Below, piece after piece: positions 1-11,422 of a stretch of DNA of 64,000 bases. The notes beneath the pieces are model-generated. The model was given only the letters and a program-made list of their open reading frames with translations, ran no database searches and had not been told where the DNA came from. This DNA comes from Circinella umbellata (lineage: Eukaryota; Mucoromycota; Mucoromycetes; Mucorales; Lichtheimiaceae), in contig JAIWNF010000029.1 of NCBI GenBank assembly GCA_025093555.1, positions 372,001 to 436,000 on the forward strand, read 5' to 3'. Each line of letters opens with the position of its first letter. The first letter of the stretch is position 1. The position numbers were made by a program, and so were the translations under genes.

Positions 1-360
1 TTACATTACGGATTTATTTATTTTATTTTTATATTTATAATAAAAATTACCATGTACTTTTCTACAATTGCCATCGTTTATTAAAATATGCTTCTATTTT
101 GTTTCTTTGAACCAGTTTGAAGTACATTATTTATTCTGAACCAATCTAAACCAATCGCGCTATATTATACTTATATACGAAAAGACAAATCAATCACGAT
201 AACAATTTTTACAATATCCAATACCTTTTTTTACATTCCAAATCAAAACTTATTATAGATTATTTCACTCTTTTCTTTGATTCACTACAATACGACGGTT
301 CTTCCTACTTCGATTGTATTTCTGCCAAAAAAAAATATACATACACACTTCATCTACCCA
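1..360. other. AT-rich flank, no gene seen
   Basis: Very AT-rich sequence with no convincing coding frame. It runs directly into the ATCCGC-type minisatellite at 361. No Helitron 5' terminus could be fixed here. Confidence 0.6.
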
Positions 361-463
361 TCCGATCCGCATCCGCATCCGCATCCGACCATCCGTATCC
401 GCATCCGCATCCGACCATCCGTATCCGCATCCGCATCCGTATTTGCGGATGCGGATGCGGATA
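361..463. repeat. ATCCGC hexamer minisatellite with perfect hairpin
   Basis: Tandem ATCCGC/ATCCGT hexamers with a higher-order 26-bp unit present twice (388-413 and 414-439). The array then inverts: bases 422-439 are the exact reverse complement of 446-463, giving an 18-bp perfect stem with a 6-nt loop (440-445). The reading frames through it (HPHP, RIRI, SASA repeats) are by-products of the repeat, not genes. It lies about 40 bp before the first recognisable Helitron codons. Confidence 0.9.
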
Positions 464-499
464 GCCCTATCATCCGATTCGATCCGATCCGTGAAGAAC

Positions 500-3400
500 G
501 CTAGTTATGCCCAGCTTTGGGTTCAAGAACGTGTTTATTCAAACTCTTCGCGCAGACCTCGATCTAATATATGTTGCCAACAAGGAAGTATACAACTTCC
601 AGAACTAAGTCCCGCTCCTCCAGAAATAATTCAGTAGTTGCATAGTACTGATCCTAATTCTGTGCACTTCCATTCTAATATTCATACGTACAATAATGTA
701 TTAAGTTTTACATTACTTGGAGCTAATATTGATCATACAGTTGCTAATGCTTGCGGTGGTGCATATAATTTTCGTATCTAAGAATACATATATCATAGCA
801 TTGAATTACTGCTACCTAATGAGAATGAAACACCAGCATTTGCTTAGATCTATGTACTTGATACTTCATCTGCTGAGACTGCTGAAACTGCTAATCGACA
901 TGCTGTTGCTCCTGTACCTCTCAATGACATAGTACTTCAACAGTTACAAAATATGATGCATCGTCTTAATCCATTTGTAACATCATTTCAAAGTATGGCA
1001 GAAGTTTCACAAACTTATGGTATTGATAATGTAAGAATGGTAATCAGATCTAAGAATACTCTAGATCATCGACGTTATAATGCACCAACTGCCAATGAAA
1101 TTGGCATTCTTATTGTTAGAAATGATAGAAATGAGAATGCTGGTACGCGCGATATTATCTTATGAACACGAGCTGATGGTTTAGAACGAATTAGTGAAAT
1201 GCATCGCTTCTATGACGCACTACACTATGTCTTACTTTTCCCCCCAGGTTAGTAGTTTACTGTAACATCGTCTATTTTTGAGGCCAACATGTGAACTAAA
1301 TAATATGCCGTTTCAACCATAATACATCTAGGGGATGAAGGATGGACTATTGAGGCAAGATCTGGTACCCACAAAATTACTGTGATGGAATGGTATAAAT
1401 ACGGCCTCATGGTTCGTGGTAATGCTAGAGATAATCATTTGCACCGTTTTGGAAAGCTGTTTCAACAGTATATCGTTGATATATGTGCAAAAATGGAGGC
1501 CAATTGTTTGGGATTTATTTGCCATAACCAAGATAGACTAAGGGCAGATCTTTATCATAATGTTACAGATACTATGCATGTTGGTGATAATGACCCAGTA
1601 GCTGTTGGAAAACGTGTCATTTTACCATCATCCTTTATTGGGTCCCCTTGACATATGCAACAACTATACCAAAATGCTATGAGTATTGTACGTCGCTTTA
1701 GAAAGCCCGATCTTTTTGTTACAATGACGACCAATCCAAGATGACCTGAAATCAAGGAATCTCTTTTACCAGGACAACATGCTTCTGACCATCCTAATCT
1801 CACTACTCATGTTTTTCGCATAGGATTAAAGGAACTTATAGATGACCTTACAAAGCATACAGTTTTGGCAAAGTGGTCAGCCATGTTCATACAGTAGAAC
1901 TCCAAAAGCATGGATTACTTCATGCTCATATTCTACTAATTCTGGCAAATGAAGATAAGCGTCAAACAGCTGCTGACTGTGACAACATTGTTTCTGGTGA
2001 GCTTCCTGATGCTGAGGAATATCTAGATGCACGTGCAACAGTCGAGCGTCATATGATTCACGGTCTATGTGGCCTTTTAAATCCTCGCTCTCCTTGCATG
2101 GAAGATGGTAGATGTATGAAGGGCTCTCCTAAGGAATTTAATGATGACATGCAAATGAATGAGGATAGTTATCCAGTATATCGTCAACGTAATAATGGTG
2201 TATATGTTGTAAAACAAGGGAATAGAATTGACAATCGATAGGTAGTTCCACATAATCTCTATCTATGTGCCAAATATGATTCGCATATTAATGTAGAAAT
2301 TTGTACCTCTATCCAATCAATCAAATATGTTTACAAATATGTATTCAAAGGTCATGATCGTTCATCTGCTACCATTATACAACATACCAATGATAACTCT
2401 GAGGATAACAATAACAATGATGAGCCAGTTGATGAGATTCGAACTTTTCTTGACGCCCGTTATGTTTTGGCTTCAGAAGGGTGTTGGCATTTGTTTTCCT
2501 TTTCTCTTCATAATGAATTTCCTTCTCATCAGCGCTTGGCTGTACATTTAGAGAATGAACATATAGTTCATTTTGAAGAAGGCGAAAACCCGGAAGCAGT
2601 TGTCGGACGTGCCCATGAAACCACACTAACTGCATGGTTTCAGTATAATCAGTAGCATCAGCATGCACGACACATACTCTATCCTGATTTTCCAAAACAA
2701 CATGTATTTGTTCCACTTGAACGTCGCTGGAAACTTTGTGAACGTGGATTTGGTGGTACTATTAGTCGCATATATACTGTTTCTCCACGTGAAGTACAAA
2801 AATATCATCTTTGCCTTTTACTTTACCATGTACCTGGTGCAACTTCCTTTGATGATTTGCGCACTATCAATCATGGGACTCCAGAACAGCAATTATTACC
2901 TTCATATTAAGCTGCTGCTCGAAGACATGGTTTAATAACTGGCCAACAAGAATGGAGTGATTGTCTAAATCAAGCAAATACTTACCAGCACCCTTATGCT
3001 TTGCAGCGTTTATTTACTATTATCTTAGTGTTTTGTCACCCTAATGATCCATATAATTTGTGGTTAAGTCATCGTGACAATCTGACTGAAGATTATTTGC
3101 ATGGAGCACGTGAAGAGCAGAATAATCAAGAGATACAATTTTCAGATCTGATATACAACCAAGCATTATTAGACATCGAATCTGTTATGGTTAATCTATC
3201 ACGATCATTACGTGAGTTTGGAGGTTTTGTTATACAAGAGGTTGTGAACGAAGATAACGCTACTGATAATAGTGAACCAACTATTATTCGTGAGCATCAT
3301 AGATTAGCAGCACAACTGGCTCTACAACCTGAATAGCAATTTCAGTTCAATTAAGACCAACAGCAAATTTTCGATTCAACAATTAGTTCTCTTGATGCTC

Positions 3401-4915
3401 TACAAGATCAACCAAAGTTGTGTTTTGTTGATGGCCCAGGAGGGACTGGTAAAGCATATCTCTTTAATTCCATTCTCGAGCATGTCCGGCGGGCTGGCCA
3501 TATTGCTCTTGCAGTTGCAACAAGTGGAACAGCAGCTCTGTTGTTGGATGGTGGACGCACTGCACACTCTACCTTCAAATTTCCTTTAGAAGTACATCAA
3601 ACCTCTATGTGCAACTTTATGCCTGGTTCTGATACTGCAAGGGTTATTACGATGGCCAGCATTATTGTCTAGGATGAAGCGTTGATGATAAGCTGTGATC
3701 TTATTGAAACTGTTAATAGGAGTATCCAAGATATCATGTGCATTGTCAATCCTGATCTTGAACACGTTCCTTTTGGTGGAAAAGCTGTTGTATTCGGCGG
3801 TAACTTTCGCCAGGTATGTATATAAACAAATAACATATAAAATATTACATACTTGAAATAAGAGTCTGTATTCCAAGTAATCATTGCCACTTATGATACA
3901 AATTTATATTATTTAATTTTGTTTTGATAATAATTAATAGGTACTTCCTGTAATTCCAAATGCTGAACGACCACAAATTGTTTCACAATGCTTAAGCCAA
4001 TCTACCAATATTTGGCGCCATGTCATAATTCATCATCTTCATACTAATATGCGCGTTCAACAAGCTGTTAATACTGCTGATGCTAATGAATTATGTGATT
4101 TTTCAGAGTATCTTTTATGCATTAGTAATGGAACTGAGCCATTAGTGCCTGATACAGAGGACAGGGTGCAAATCCCTACTCGAATGCTCATGCCACAATA
4201 CAATACATACGATCTTATTGCAGCTGAATTTGGAAATCTCCACTTACCAAATGTCAATCATGAATTTCTTACCAGCCGCGCAATTTTAACTCTAAAAAAC
4301 AAAGATATTGCTGCTTTGAACAGTCTCATTCTTGACCAATTCCCTGGTGATGCATCAGAGTTTAAAAGTGCAGACAGAGTAAATGATCCTGAGGATCAAA
4401 TTCAATATCTAAATGAACTTCTTAATTCATTAAACCCTTCTGACCTTCTGCCACACAATCTTAAACTCAAAGTTGGCTGTCCTATTATGCTACTCAGAAA
4501 TCTGGATACTGCCAATGGACTCTGTAATGGAGCACAATTGATTATTCGATCTTGGCGCCAGTACGTTCTTGAAGCTGAAATTGCTACTAGGCGACAAGCA
4601 GGTACAATTGTACTTATACCACGCATAACACTTACACCTTCTCAAACACAATCCCCTATTATTTTCAAAAGAACTCAATTTCCTATCCAATTGGCATTTT
4701 CAATGACTATCAACAAAGCGCAAGGTCAGACTTTTAACAATGTTGGTCTCTACTTACTAGAGCCTTTATTTGCCCACGGCCTTCTTTATATTGCAATGTT
4801 GCGGGTTCGAACACCAACTACCATAAAAATCATGCTCAATCCTGATAATTCTACTCAACCTAACCAGGAAGGTTTTACAACCAGAAACGTCATATATCAT
4901 GAAGTTCTTTTATAA
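500..4915 (+). pseudogene. Helitron Rep/helicase (RepHel) pseudogene
   Basis: Relic of the Helitron rolling-circle transposase. The N-terminal part is missing; what remains starts with a Helitron-like segment (CCQQGSIQLPELSPAPPEI, about 565-630). The Rep domain keeps the HUH motif (HAH, about 1921-1929) and the two-tyrosine helix (IKYVYKYVFKG, about 2323-2355). A Pif1-like helicase follows, with a Walker A related to GPGGTGK (about 3433), an altered GGNFRQ where family members have GGDFRQ (about 3799-3813), and a C-terminal NKAQGQTF motif (about 4711-4734). Two introns are evident: 1248-1331 and 3814-3940. In-frame stops lie at 779, 845, 1163, 1649, 1742, 2239, 2653, 2908, 3334, 3352 and 3670, and there is a -1 frameshift near 1864. 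The last 290 codons (4049-4915) are open. Clearly dead as a protein gene. Confidence 0.92.
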
Positions 4916-5255
4916 CCATAAATTTTTTTTCACATCTTTATTTTTTATTTCACATACTTTCTATTACAGATACACACAGATTCACTAATATTCAAATTAT
5001 CATCAATCATATAAACATATTACCTTATAATAACATCTCAATACAAATATCTCTACCACCATTATTTATTGTATATCATTTTATTTTCCCTATTCCTTTC
5101 TTATTTGCTTCTTCTAATATTATTGTCACTGAAGTTAATTTACAGTTTGCTGTATATTTCAGGTTTAGGTAAGTAGATAAGTAAAAAAAAATTAAACAAC
5201 GTGCGTAATTGATAAAGAAAAAAAGGTAAGAAAAAAAGGTAAGAAAAAAAGGAAG

Positions 5256-5276
5256 ACAACTTGCGGAGCGAGTTGT
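5256..5276. other. Short stem-loop downstream of the helicase
   Basis: ACAACTTGC and GCGAGTTGT pair (one G-T wobble) around a GGA loop. It follows a run of AAAAAAGGTAAG-like tandem repeats (5217-5254). No function is assigned. Confidence 0.4.
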
Positions 5277-5342
5277 TTTCGTTCTTTAGCAGTTATATAG
5301 CTTTATAAAGAGAAAGATAAATAAAAAGACATGATTTCGATT

Positions 5343-5507
5343 TATTATCCACAAATTCATATAAAGCATTAGGCGTGGGGGTCTGGGGTGTAGCCCCAGC
5401 TTAAAGGGTTAAGGGGGGGAACCCCCCTTTGCGACGCAATCCATTAAATGACCCGAAGCAAAGCGAAGGGGCTCATTTATCCGAGCAAAGTGAGGAAGGG
5501 TTGCTAG
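5343..5507 (+). repeat. GC-rich CTAG-terminated repeat, copy 1
   Basis: GC-rich block in AT-rich surroundings. The last 100 bp closely match 12785-12888: a CCCCCCTTTGCGA-GCAA core, AATGACCCGAAGC, GAAGCGAAGGGGCTCATTTAT and GGTTGCTAG. Upstream halves differ (here GTCTGGGGTGTAGCCCCAG, itself able to fold). Both copies end CTAG followed by T, as expected for Helitron 3' termini. Confidence 0.75.
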
Positions 5508-5529
5508 TAAGCATTATAATCAGCATTAG

Positions 5530-5746
5530 CAAGGATTACTACAAGGTTTACAAGATACAGAATTTGACATTAATAGTAGTATTAATAACTCTACTATAAT
5601 AGAAGAAATAACTAATCATTTACCAACTCGTGCTCCTGGTGACTATTCTAGATATCAAAATCAAGAGGATTTTAGCTTTATAGATCTAGCAGATCATATA
5701 GGTGATGGTTTGCTAGACCATATTGATTCAGATTCTAATAATAGGT
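5530..5746 (+). other. Unclassified open stretch, possible exon relic
   Basis: About 72 codons are open after a TAG at 5527, with acidic/polar composition (for example PTRAPGDYSRYQNQEDF) and no ATG. It ends in AATAG|GTAACT, which would serve as a splice donor. No family was recognised. It sits between the Helitron end and the gag relic and is probably another transposon fragment. Confidence 0.25.
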
Positions 5747-6279
5747 AACTTATACTTTTTTTTTAATTTTACTAAATTATTATTGAGATTTTATTATGCA
5801 GTTACTAACTATATTTTAAAATAGTGAATATTTGCCAGCTTATACTCAAAGACATATCCAGTAGAGATACTTTATATTCTATAGACTTTTTTTTCATAAA
5901 TATGTTTTTTAGTCTATTTACAATGTTTCCTTTTCTTTACTTCTAAAATTATTTACTATATAAATAAATTATGATACAAAAATCAAAGTACCTATCAAGC
6001 TTATAATGTTAGTGTATACCACTTATAAAAAAACTTTTGATATTTATAATAGAACAAGTATAATAGGTCCTCTCATCCATTTGTATAAAATATTGCTTAG
6101 CCATGATTGGATAAAATAAGATAGTTACATAATTTAGAAAAGATATAAAATAGTAGTTATTTTATTTCAGGAATAAACAGATTCTCAACTATATTTTACT
6201 TTAGTCCTATCTTTCTATTTTTTACTACTTGTATTTATCTCATTTTTATAGTTGAATAATTCAATTATTTCCTACCAAC
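5747..6279. other. AT-rich spacer, no gene seen
   Basis: AT-rich sequence between the unclassified fragment and the gag relic. No LTR pair or primer-binding site could be identified by eye, so the retrotransposon boundary is unknown. Confidence 0.5.
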
Positions 6280-7630
6280 ATGTCTCCTCAAAAGAAAACC
6301 CAAACCAACTCTTCTGAATCCAACGGTTCAAGTAACTTACCTGTACCTGTACCCATTGATGCATCAAATGCTCGACATAACCAACCTGGTTCATCTGTTC
6401 CTGTCCCTGTCAGTATTATCTCTCCGGTTCCTGACACTGATGAAGATATCGTCATGAATGAAAGGGAGCAAACCCTTCCAAAAAAATGAAATAGAAAAGG
6501 ATAAATTAGGTGAAACATCTGTAAAACCAGATAAACCAAAATCTATTTTTAACTCACTAGGCTCAACACCTAGTAGTAAAACCAAAAAGGTCTTAACACT
6601 TGAGAACACTAGTAGCTTGCTTTGTGCCCATCTTGAAGCAGCAGCTCTTGAATTTGCTAAAGCTGTTAATACAACACCTGAAGAAAAAGCCAGGTTAATA
6701 AAGAAGCAACAAGACGTACTAGCCAAATACACTCCTTTTGTAGAAACATGAAAGATTTTAAAAAAAGTGCAGCTAAAGAAAACAATGACAGGTTAGACAA
6801 CCTAGTACCCAAGAACATGCCAACCCTTCAATTTAAAGGTGGTCCCATTCGTGATAATGCCAAACCAATTCACAATTCTCTCGAATCATTTATTTCCGCA
6901 TTTGAAAGACAATTGAAAAGCCATAACCTATCATTAGACAACCACTGGGAAAGACTCTTCTGGCTCTGTCTTAATGACAACCAAATTTCTTGGTTCCATA
7001 GAGAATTAGTAGATAAGAACAGAACATGGGCTGACGCCTGTATAGAAGTTCAAAAAGAATATAGTAATCCATTCCACATTTTCTTAAAAAGATACAAATT
7101 ATTTGCTGCTCGCCCCAAGTCACATGAGTCTATACGCTTGTATACTAAGCCACTAAATGATATTTACTTCTTGCACAAGAAGCTAGTAGAACAAATTGAA
7201 TTGATTTAACTTTCGATTTTGTTTCGTCTCTTTCATCTAATGTTCATGAGAAGATTTATCCCATACTTGCCTGTAATTATAGTACCAATTGGCCTATAGA
7301 TATCATGGAAGTATCCCAACTCGTCATTTCCACTTTGGGTGAAAACATAGATATGAACCACACTGGAGGTAATAATAAAAGACACTTACCAGTAAATGAA
7401 CCCACTCCATCCTCAAAAACAAAACGCAAATATGGCAACTTTCCAGTACACCTGAAGGGTAGTCATTCTGCTTCTAAATGTGAGGTTCTAAAAAAACACT
7501 GTATTCACGTTAAAGAAAATAGCACACCTATAAAGTTATGCTGATACTGTAACAAAGTTCTATATCAACTAGGTCATAGATGTCAGGAATACTTTGACAG
7601 TAAAAATAATGATAACAATAATAAAGGATT
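6280..7630 (+). pseudogene. LTR-retrotransposon gag relic
   Basis: A disrupted gag-like gene beginning with an ATG at 6280 (MSPQKKTQTNSSES...). The first frame breaks in an A7 run near 6480 and continues in another frame to a stop at 6749, where a tryptophan codon would fit. A third open segment (6748-7209) contains a capsid-like region with FISAFERQLKSHNLSLDNHW and WFHRELVDKN, typical of fungal Ty3-like gag proteins. After more breaks, 7305-7600 gives a basic segment and a zinc-knuckle-like stretch (C-x2-C ... GHRCQEYF). No protease, RT or integrase follows; the copy stops near 7640, where the antisense Crypton relic begins. Class by resemblance; LTRs not found. Confidence 0.6.
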
Positions 7631-7817
7631 ATTTACCAAACTCCTAAGGTGGGTGCCAGCCAAGGTTCCCCACTTTTTTGGAACCCAGTTTAAAATAACT
7701 CACATTAAGGGTCATTGAGATTTTTTTTTTGCAAGACATATTTATTATAAAAATTCTATTCAATGAATGATTTTAACAAAAGAAAAAAAAACTACAACTA
7801 TTATTATCAAGGAAGAC

Positions 7818-9240
7818 CTATTTTCTTCTCTTAGTTTCTGGTAAGGGGAAATAGGTGTCTTTTTGCAATTCTGTACCTAAGCGATCTAAAGACCAATGTC
7901 GCGCGTTCATAACACCTTGAAGCACACTTATTACAGAACTTGAAGAAAGCCCAAGATCTTTCTGAAGATCATTAATGGCATCAGTAATCTTTTTTCGAAT
8001 ATTAAACCATTTGCGGTCATGACCTTATGACTTCTCCATTAAGTTCCCCACTTAGACTCCAACTCTTTAATGGACCAAAAACCATCTCGACCAACCATCT
8101 ATTCATCTCAAAGACCAGGTACTGTTGCTACTTGTCGACTCATTTTATAAATGGGAACTTCTTCATTGGTGTAGGGTAAGGAAATGGTGGCGCTTGGTGG
8201 CTTATTAGGGGTGTTATTAATGATGAGGACTTCGTTAATCAAAGTACTGGTACTTTCTGAGAGTTGTTGTAGAGGAGATGTGATGTTGGTGGTGGTGTTG
8301 AGTGTTGTCGATATTTGTGTGAGAAGATGCAACTGTCCCAGTTGTCATTATTCAACCTAACAGATAGTTGTAACTATTGCTTTCCACTAATAACATTGTT
8401 GAAAGCCTGTTGTAACTCTCTCTGTGCTTGGTCAGATTGTCTTTGGCGTTCATTAAACTCTCTTAATATCTGATTGATACTAGAAAGCTGCAGTTCGACT
8501 TCTGGCGCGAATCTTACTAAAATCGATGACTCTAGTTCGGTGTTACTAGTAATATGACTCTTGACTTTGCTATAAACGACATAGGAAGATAAAAGTAGGA
8601 TGTTTAGATATAAAGAGCCATTAATAAAAAATTTATATATATTGTTTATATCTTTGAAAATCAAGAAAAAGCTGTGTCTTGAAAAGCTCATGTTTCCAAA
8701 TAGGGTGTTCAGGAATTACATCCATATCTTATAAAAATGTTGTCTTGAAACAATCAATTAGAAGCAAAAAAGAATCAGCAGAACCAGACGTTTGATTAAC
8801 CGCATTATTGGCATGGCGACCACACCAGTAATCCACCCAAGGAAATACCATTCTTTTTAAATCAGAACATGGTTCTTCTATGCCGCTTATAATGTGGTAG
8901 CTCGCATCATTCTTGAAATCAGCCATTACTCTCATGAACTGGCGAGGAAGAGAGTCAAGATATGAGTTCGTCATTGTATCAGTGTTCCACTGTCCCATTC
9001 TTCATATCTGCGATTCAGGTACACCAGCCAAGTCAGCCATTTTTGCAGCCGAAGACCTTGGAATATGAGTTGCTTTTATTGTTACAAATGTGCTGGCAGA
9101 ATTCAGAGCAATTTTCATAAACCGGGTGTGGGTTCCTTTCGAAATGGCTGTTTCTAATGGATTTTGATTTCGGGCTTCATAAATTTCATCATCGCTTGAT
9201 TCCTCACCATCATCATTACCAACAACTACACTGTCAGCTC
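7818..9240 (-). pseudogene. CryptonF tyrosine recombinase relic (YR + GCR1_C-like)
   Basis: Read on the minus strand from 9240 down to a stop at 7818. The C-terminal part of an Ndc10/Crypton-type tyrosine recombinase is recognisable: ATHIPRSSAAKMADLAGVP, then a TGA at an expected arginine, then RMGQWNTDTMTNSYLDSL with the catalytic-type tyrosine. A coiled, Q-rich linker (8374-8500) follows. Near 8160-7820 comes a GCR1_C-like DNA-binding domain (MSRQVATVPGL, FWSIKELESKWG, DRKWFNIRKKI). Stops at 'GL*DE*M' fall where tryptophans are expected in that domain, and a frameshift lies near 8015. The N-terminal half is missing; the frame is cut off at about 9245, next to the LINE relic. Domain order YR-linker-GCR1_C is that of fungal Cryptons. 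Confidence 0.75.
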
Positions 9241-9249
9241 CTAAGAAAA

Positions 9250-11420
9250 TAAACGGAAACTATACAGTTAGAATCTATTCATCCCATCATTGCCCCTTTC
9301 CTGTTAACTATTTACCTAACCTATCTCCTAAATTCCCACACTATTCTCTTTCTTGTACTATAGGTGACACACTTATTCATTGTCTCTATTTACCTCCAAC
9401 ACAAAAATTTGATGATCAACTTGCCATAGAAATATTAGATGCACTACCCAAAGAGATCGATGGTACCAGCCGAACAATCTATTGTGGTGATTTCAATGCA
9501 CGATTAGGAAACCGGGTTGGTGATCATCTTTATGATACCTGTGGTAGACTACTTACAACCTGGCTCGCAACAAACGGTATGGTAATTTACAACGAATCAC
9601 TTACTTATGGTCAACCAACAAATCTCAACCCTCGTGGCACCAGTATAGTCGACCTTTTTTTGGTAGAATACCACTCACTAATTCAGCAATGACTATATAT
9701 GACGACTTTTCACTATCATCAGATCACAAAGCAGTACAACTGACATACACAGATAATACTCCACTCCGCACTAAAACTAAACGACTTATGTGGCACCTAC
9801 AAAACCTTAAAAATCCTGATATAGTACATATATCAATACATTTACAGTAAATATTCAACCTATACAACAATGCATTAATGCCTTTCTTGACAATAAAACA
9901 ACTACAACTATTGAAATCATAGAAGAGTTCAATTTACAACTTAATGACAGCATCTATAACGCACTTGATAACACTGTAGGCCGTAAAACAACTGCTGAAA
10001 TAAACCGGTTAAAATGGTTCTGGAATCTTGACCTTGAAAAAGCCAAAACACATCATGAGACCTGTTATAAAAAATGAAGACGTGCACAACCTCCTTCAAC
10101 GAAATTAAAATGGTGGCTCCAACACCAAGAAGCACAAGCTAAGTTTTGATTGGCAGTTAATAGACGACGCGCTGAAACATGAACCTTATTCTGTAAAAAA
10201 CTCGATCAAGGCGATTTTTCAAAAGCTACAGCAACTATAAAACAAATAAAAAAAGGCCGCACATACATTACATTCATCATTTTCGCATCCACATGGCCCT
10301 TTAATAGCTGCTAATCGTATGGCTGATCATCTTGAAAATATATTCTCCAGTAATTTACAGCCACATAACAGCTCTCAACCATCATCACTTCAGACAACTA
10401 TTATAAATTCAATCAGTACAAATGCAGCAATTGATTCACCATTTACTGAAGAAAACGTTCTCTTTGTTATTTCCCAGCTTTCATCTGGGAAAGCTCCTGA
10501 AGCTGATGGTATTAAAGGAGAAATGTTAAAACCGATCTGCGCACAACTAACCACTTTTCTTACAGCATTTTATCAATTATGCTGGTCCACATCCGAGACT
10601 CCAAAATTATGGCAATTAGCACAAGTACTCCCTATACACAAGAAAAGACCAACCGATGACCCTGCAAACTTTCGGCCGATTAGTTTAACATCCATTTTTC
10701 GTAAAGTCATGGAAAAATGTATTCAAGACCTCCTGGTTTCTACTGCTCCCGACATAGATATTGTGCAAGCTGGTTTTCGCCACCAATGTGATGCTCTTAG
10801 TCAAGCTCGCTGCCTACAAGAAATATCGATGATACACAAATGACACCATGGTTCACCTCCTGTGATAATTGATCTGGATGTCTTCAAAGCTTATGATACA
10901 GTACATCGAGATACTATATGGTGTACTCTCGAACCACATATACCTCGGTTATTGCTTTTATTACTCAAAAATCTATTTGATCATGTTTCAATTGAAGTAT
11001 TACTCTCCGATCAAATTTCACGTCAATTCCATCTACATACTGGAGTTCGACAAGGATCAGTATTGTCCCCAATTCTCTACTCTCATTATATCAACTCTTT
11101 ACCAACTCTTTTACATACTGTTGAAGCCCAAGTTCTTCCATCACTTAGCTTAAAATTCAACAACCTCTTTATCAACAGTCTACTATACGCAGATGATGTC
11201 ACATGGGATACTATACCCTTATTACTGAAAGCCTGTGAAGATCATAGTATTAATTTAGGTTATAGATGGAACCCCACGAAATGCATTTATATGACCATGA
11301 CTGATCCACCTTCGAATCAACTACCACAACTATATGGAGTCAACCTACAACGATCAACCAAATTCACATATCTTGGTGTCTCCTTTACCCCAGATGGATG
11401 GGGTGTCACTAAAAAAGGTG
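9250..11420 (+). pseudogene. 5'-truncated non-LTR retrotransposon (APE endonuclease + RT)
   Basis: A LINE relic. The endonuclease part starts around 9361 (GDTLIHCLYLPP) and includes the GDFNARLG motif (about 9490-9515) and, after a frameshift in a T-run near 9655, the SSDHKAV motif (about 9715). A linker with several stops leads to the reverse transcriptase: GKAPEADGIKGEML (about 10490), ANFRPISLTSIFRKVME (about 10665), a stop at 10841, VIIDLDVFKAYDTV (about 10862), GVRQGSVLSP (about 11044) and the catalytic LLYADDV box (about 11180-11200). The RT ends abruptly after GVSFTPDGWGV where the TA-flanked element begins at 11423. No LINE 3' part is found beyond that element, so the 3' end has been lost. 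Confidence 0.85.
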
Positions 11421-11422
11421 TA

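Larger units (their letters stand above)
500..5507 (+). mobile_element. Degraded Helitron, proposed 3' end at CTAG 5504-5507
   Basis: The RepHel pseudogene plus about 590 bp of downstream non-coding DNA. The 3' boundary is proposed from a GC-rich segment that ends GTTGCTAG followed by T. That matches the Helitron rule of a CTRR end inserted before a host T, with a short GCTC...GAGC hairpin about 18 nt upstream. A related segment with the same ending recurs at 12766-12888. The 5' TC terminus was not found; the element appears 5'-truncated next to the minisatellite. The boundary is inferred, the coding identity is firm. Confidence 0.55.

Noticed and set aside
277..637. Open frames through the hexamer array (HPHP, RIRI, SASA repeats)
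   Set aside because: Repeat-encoded low complexity in several frames at once; only the last ~45 codons of one frame belong to the Helitron relic.
4800..4815. GGTTCGAA-type tRNA T-loop motif
   Set aside because: It lies inside the helicase coding sequence and no cloverleaf can be built around it.
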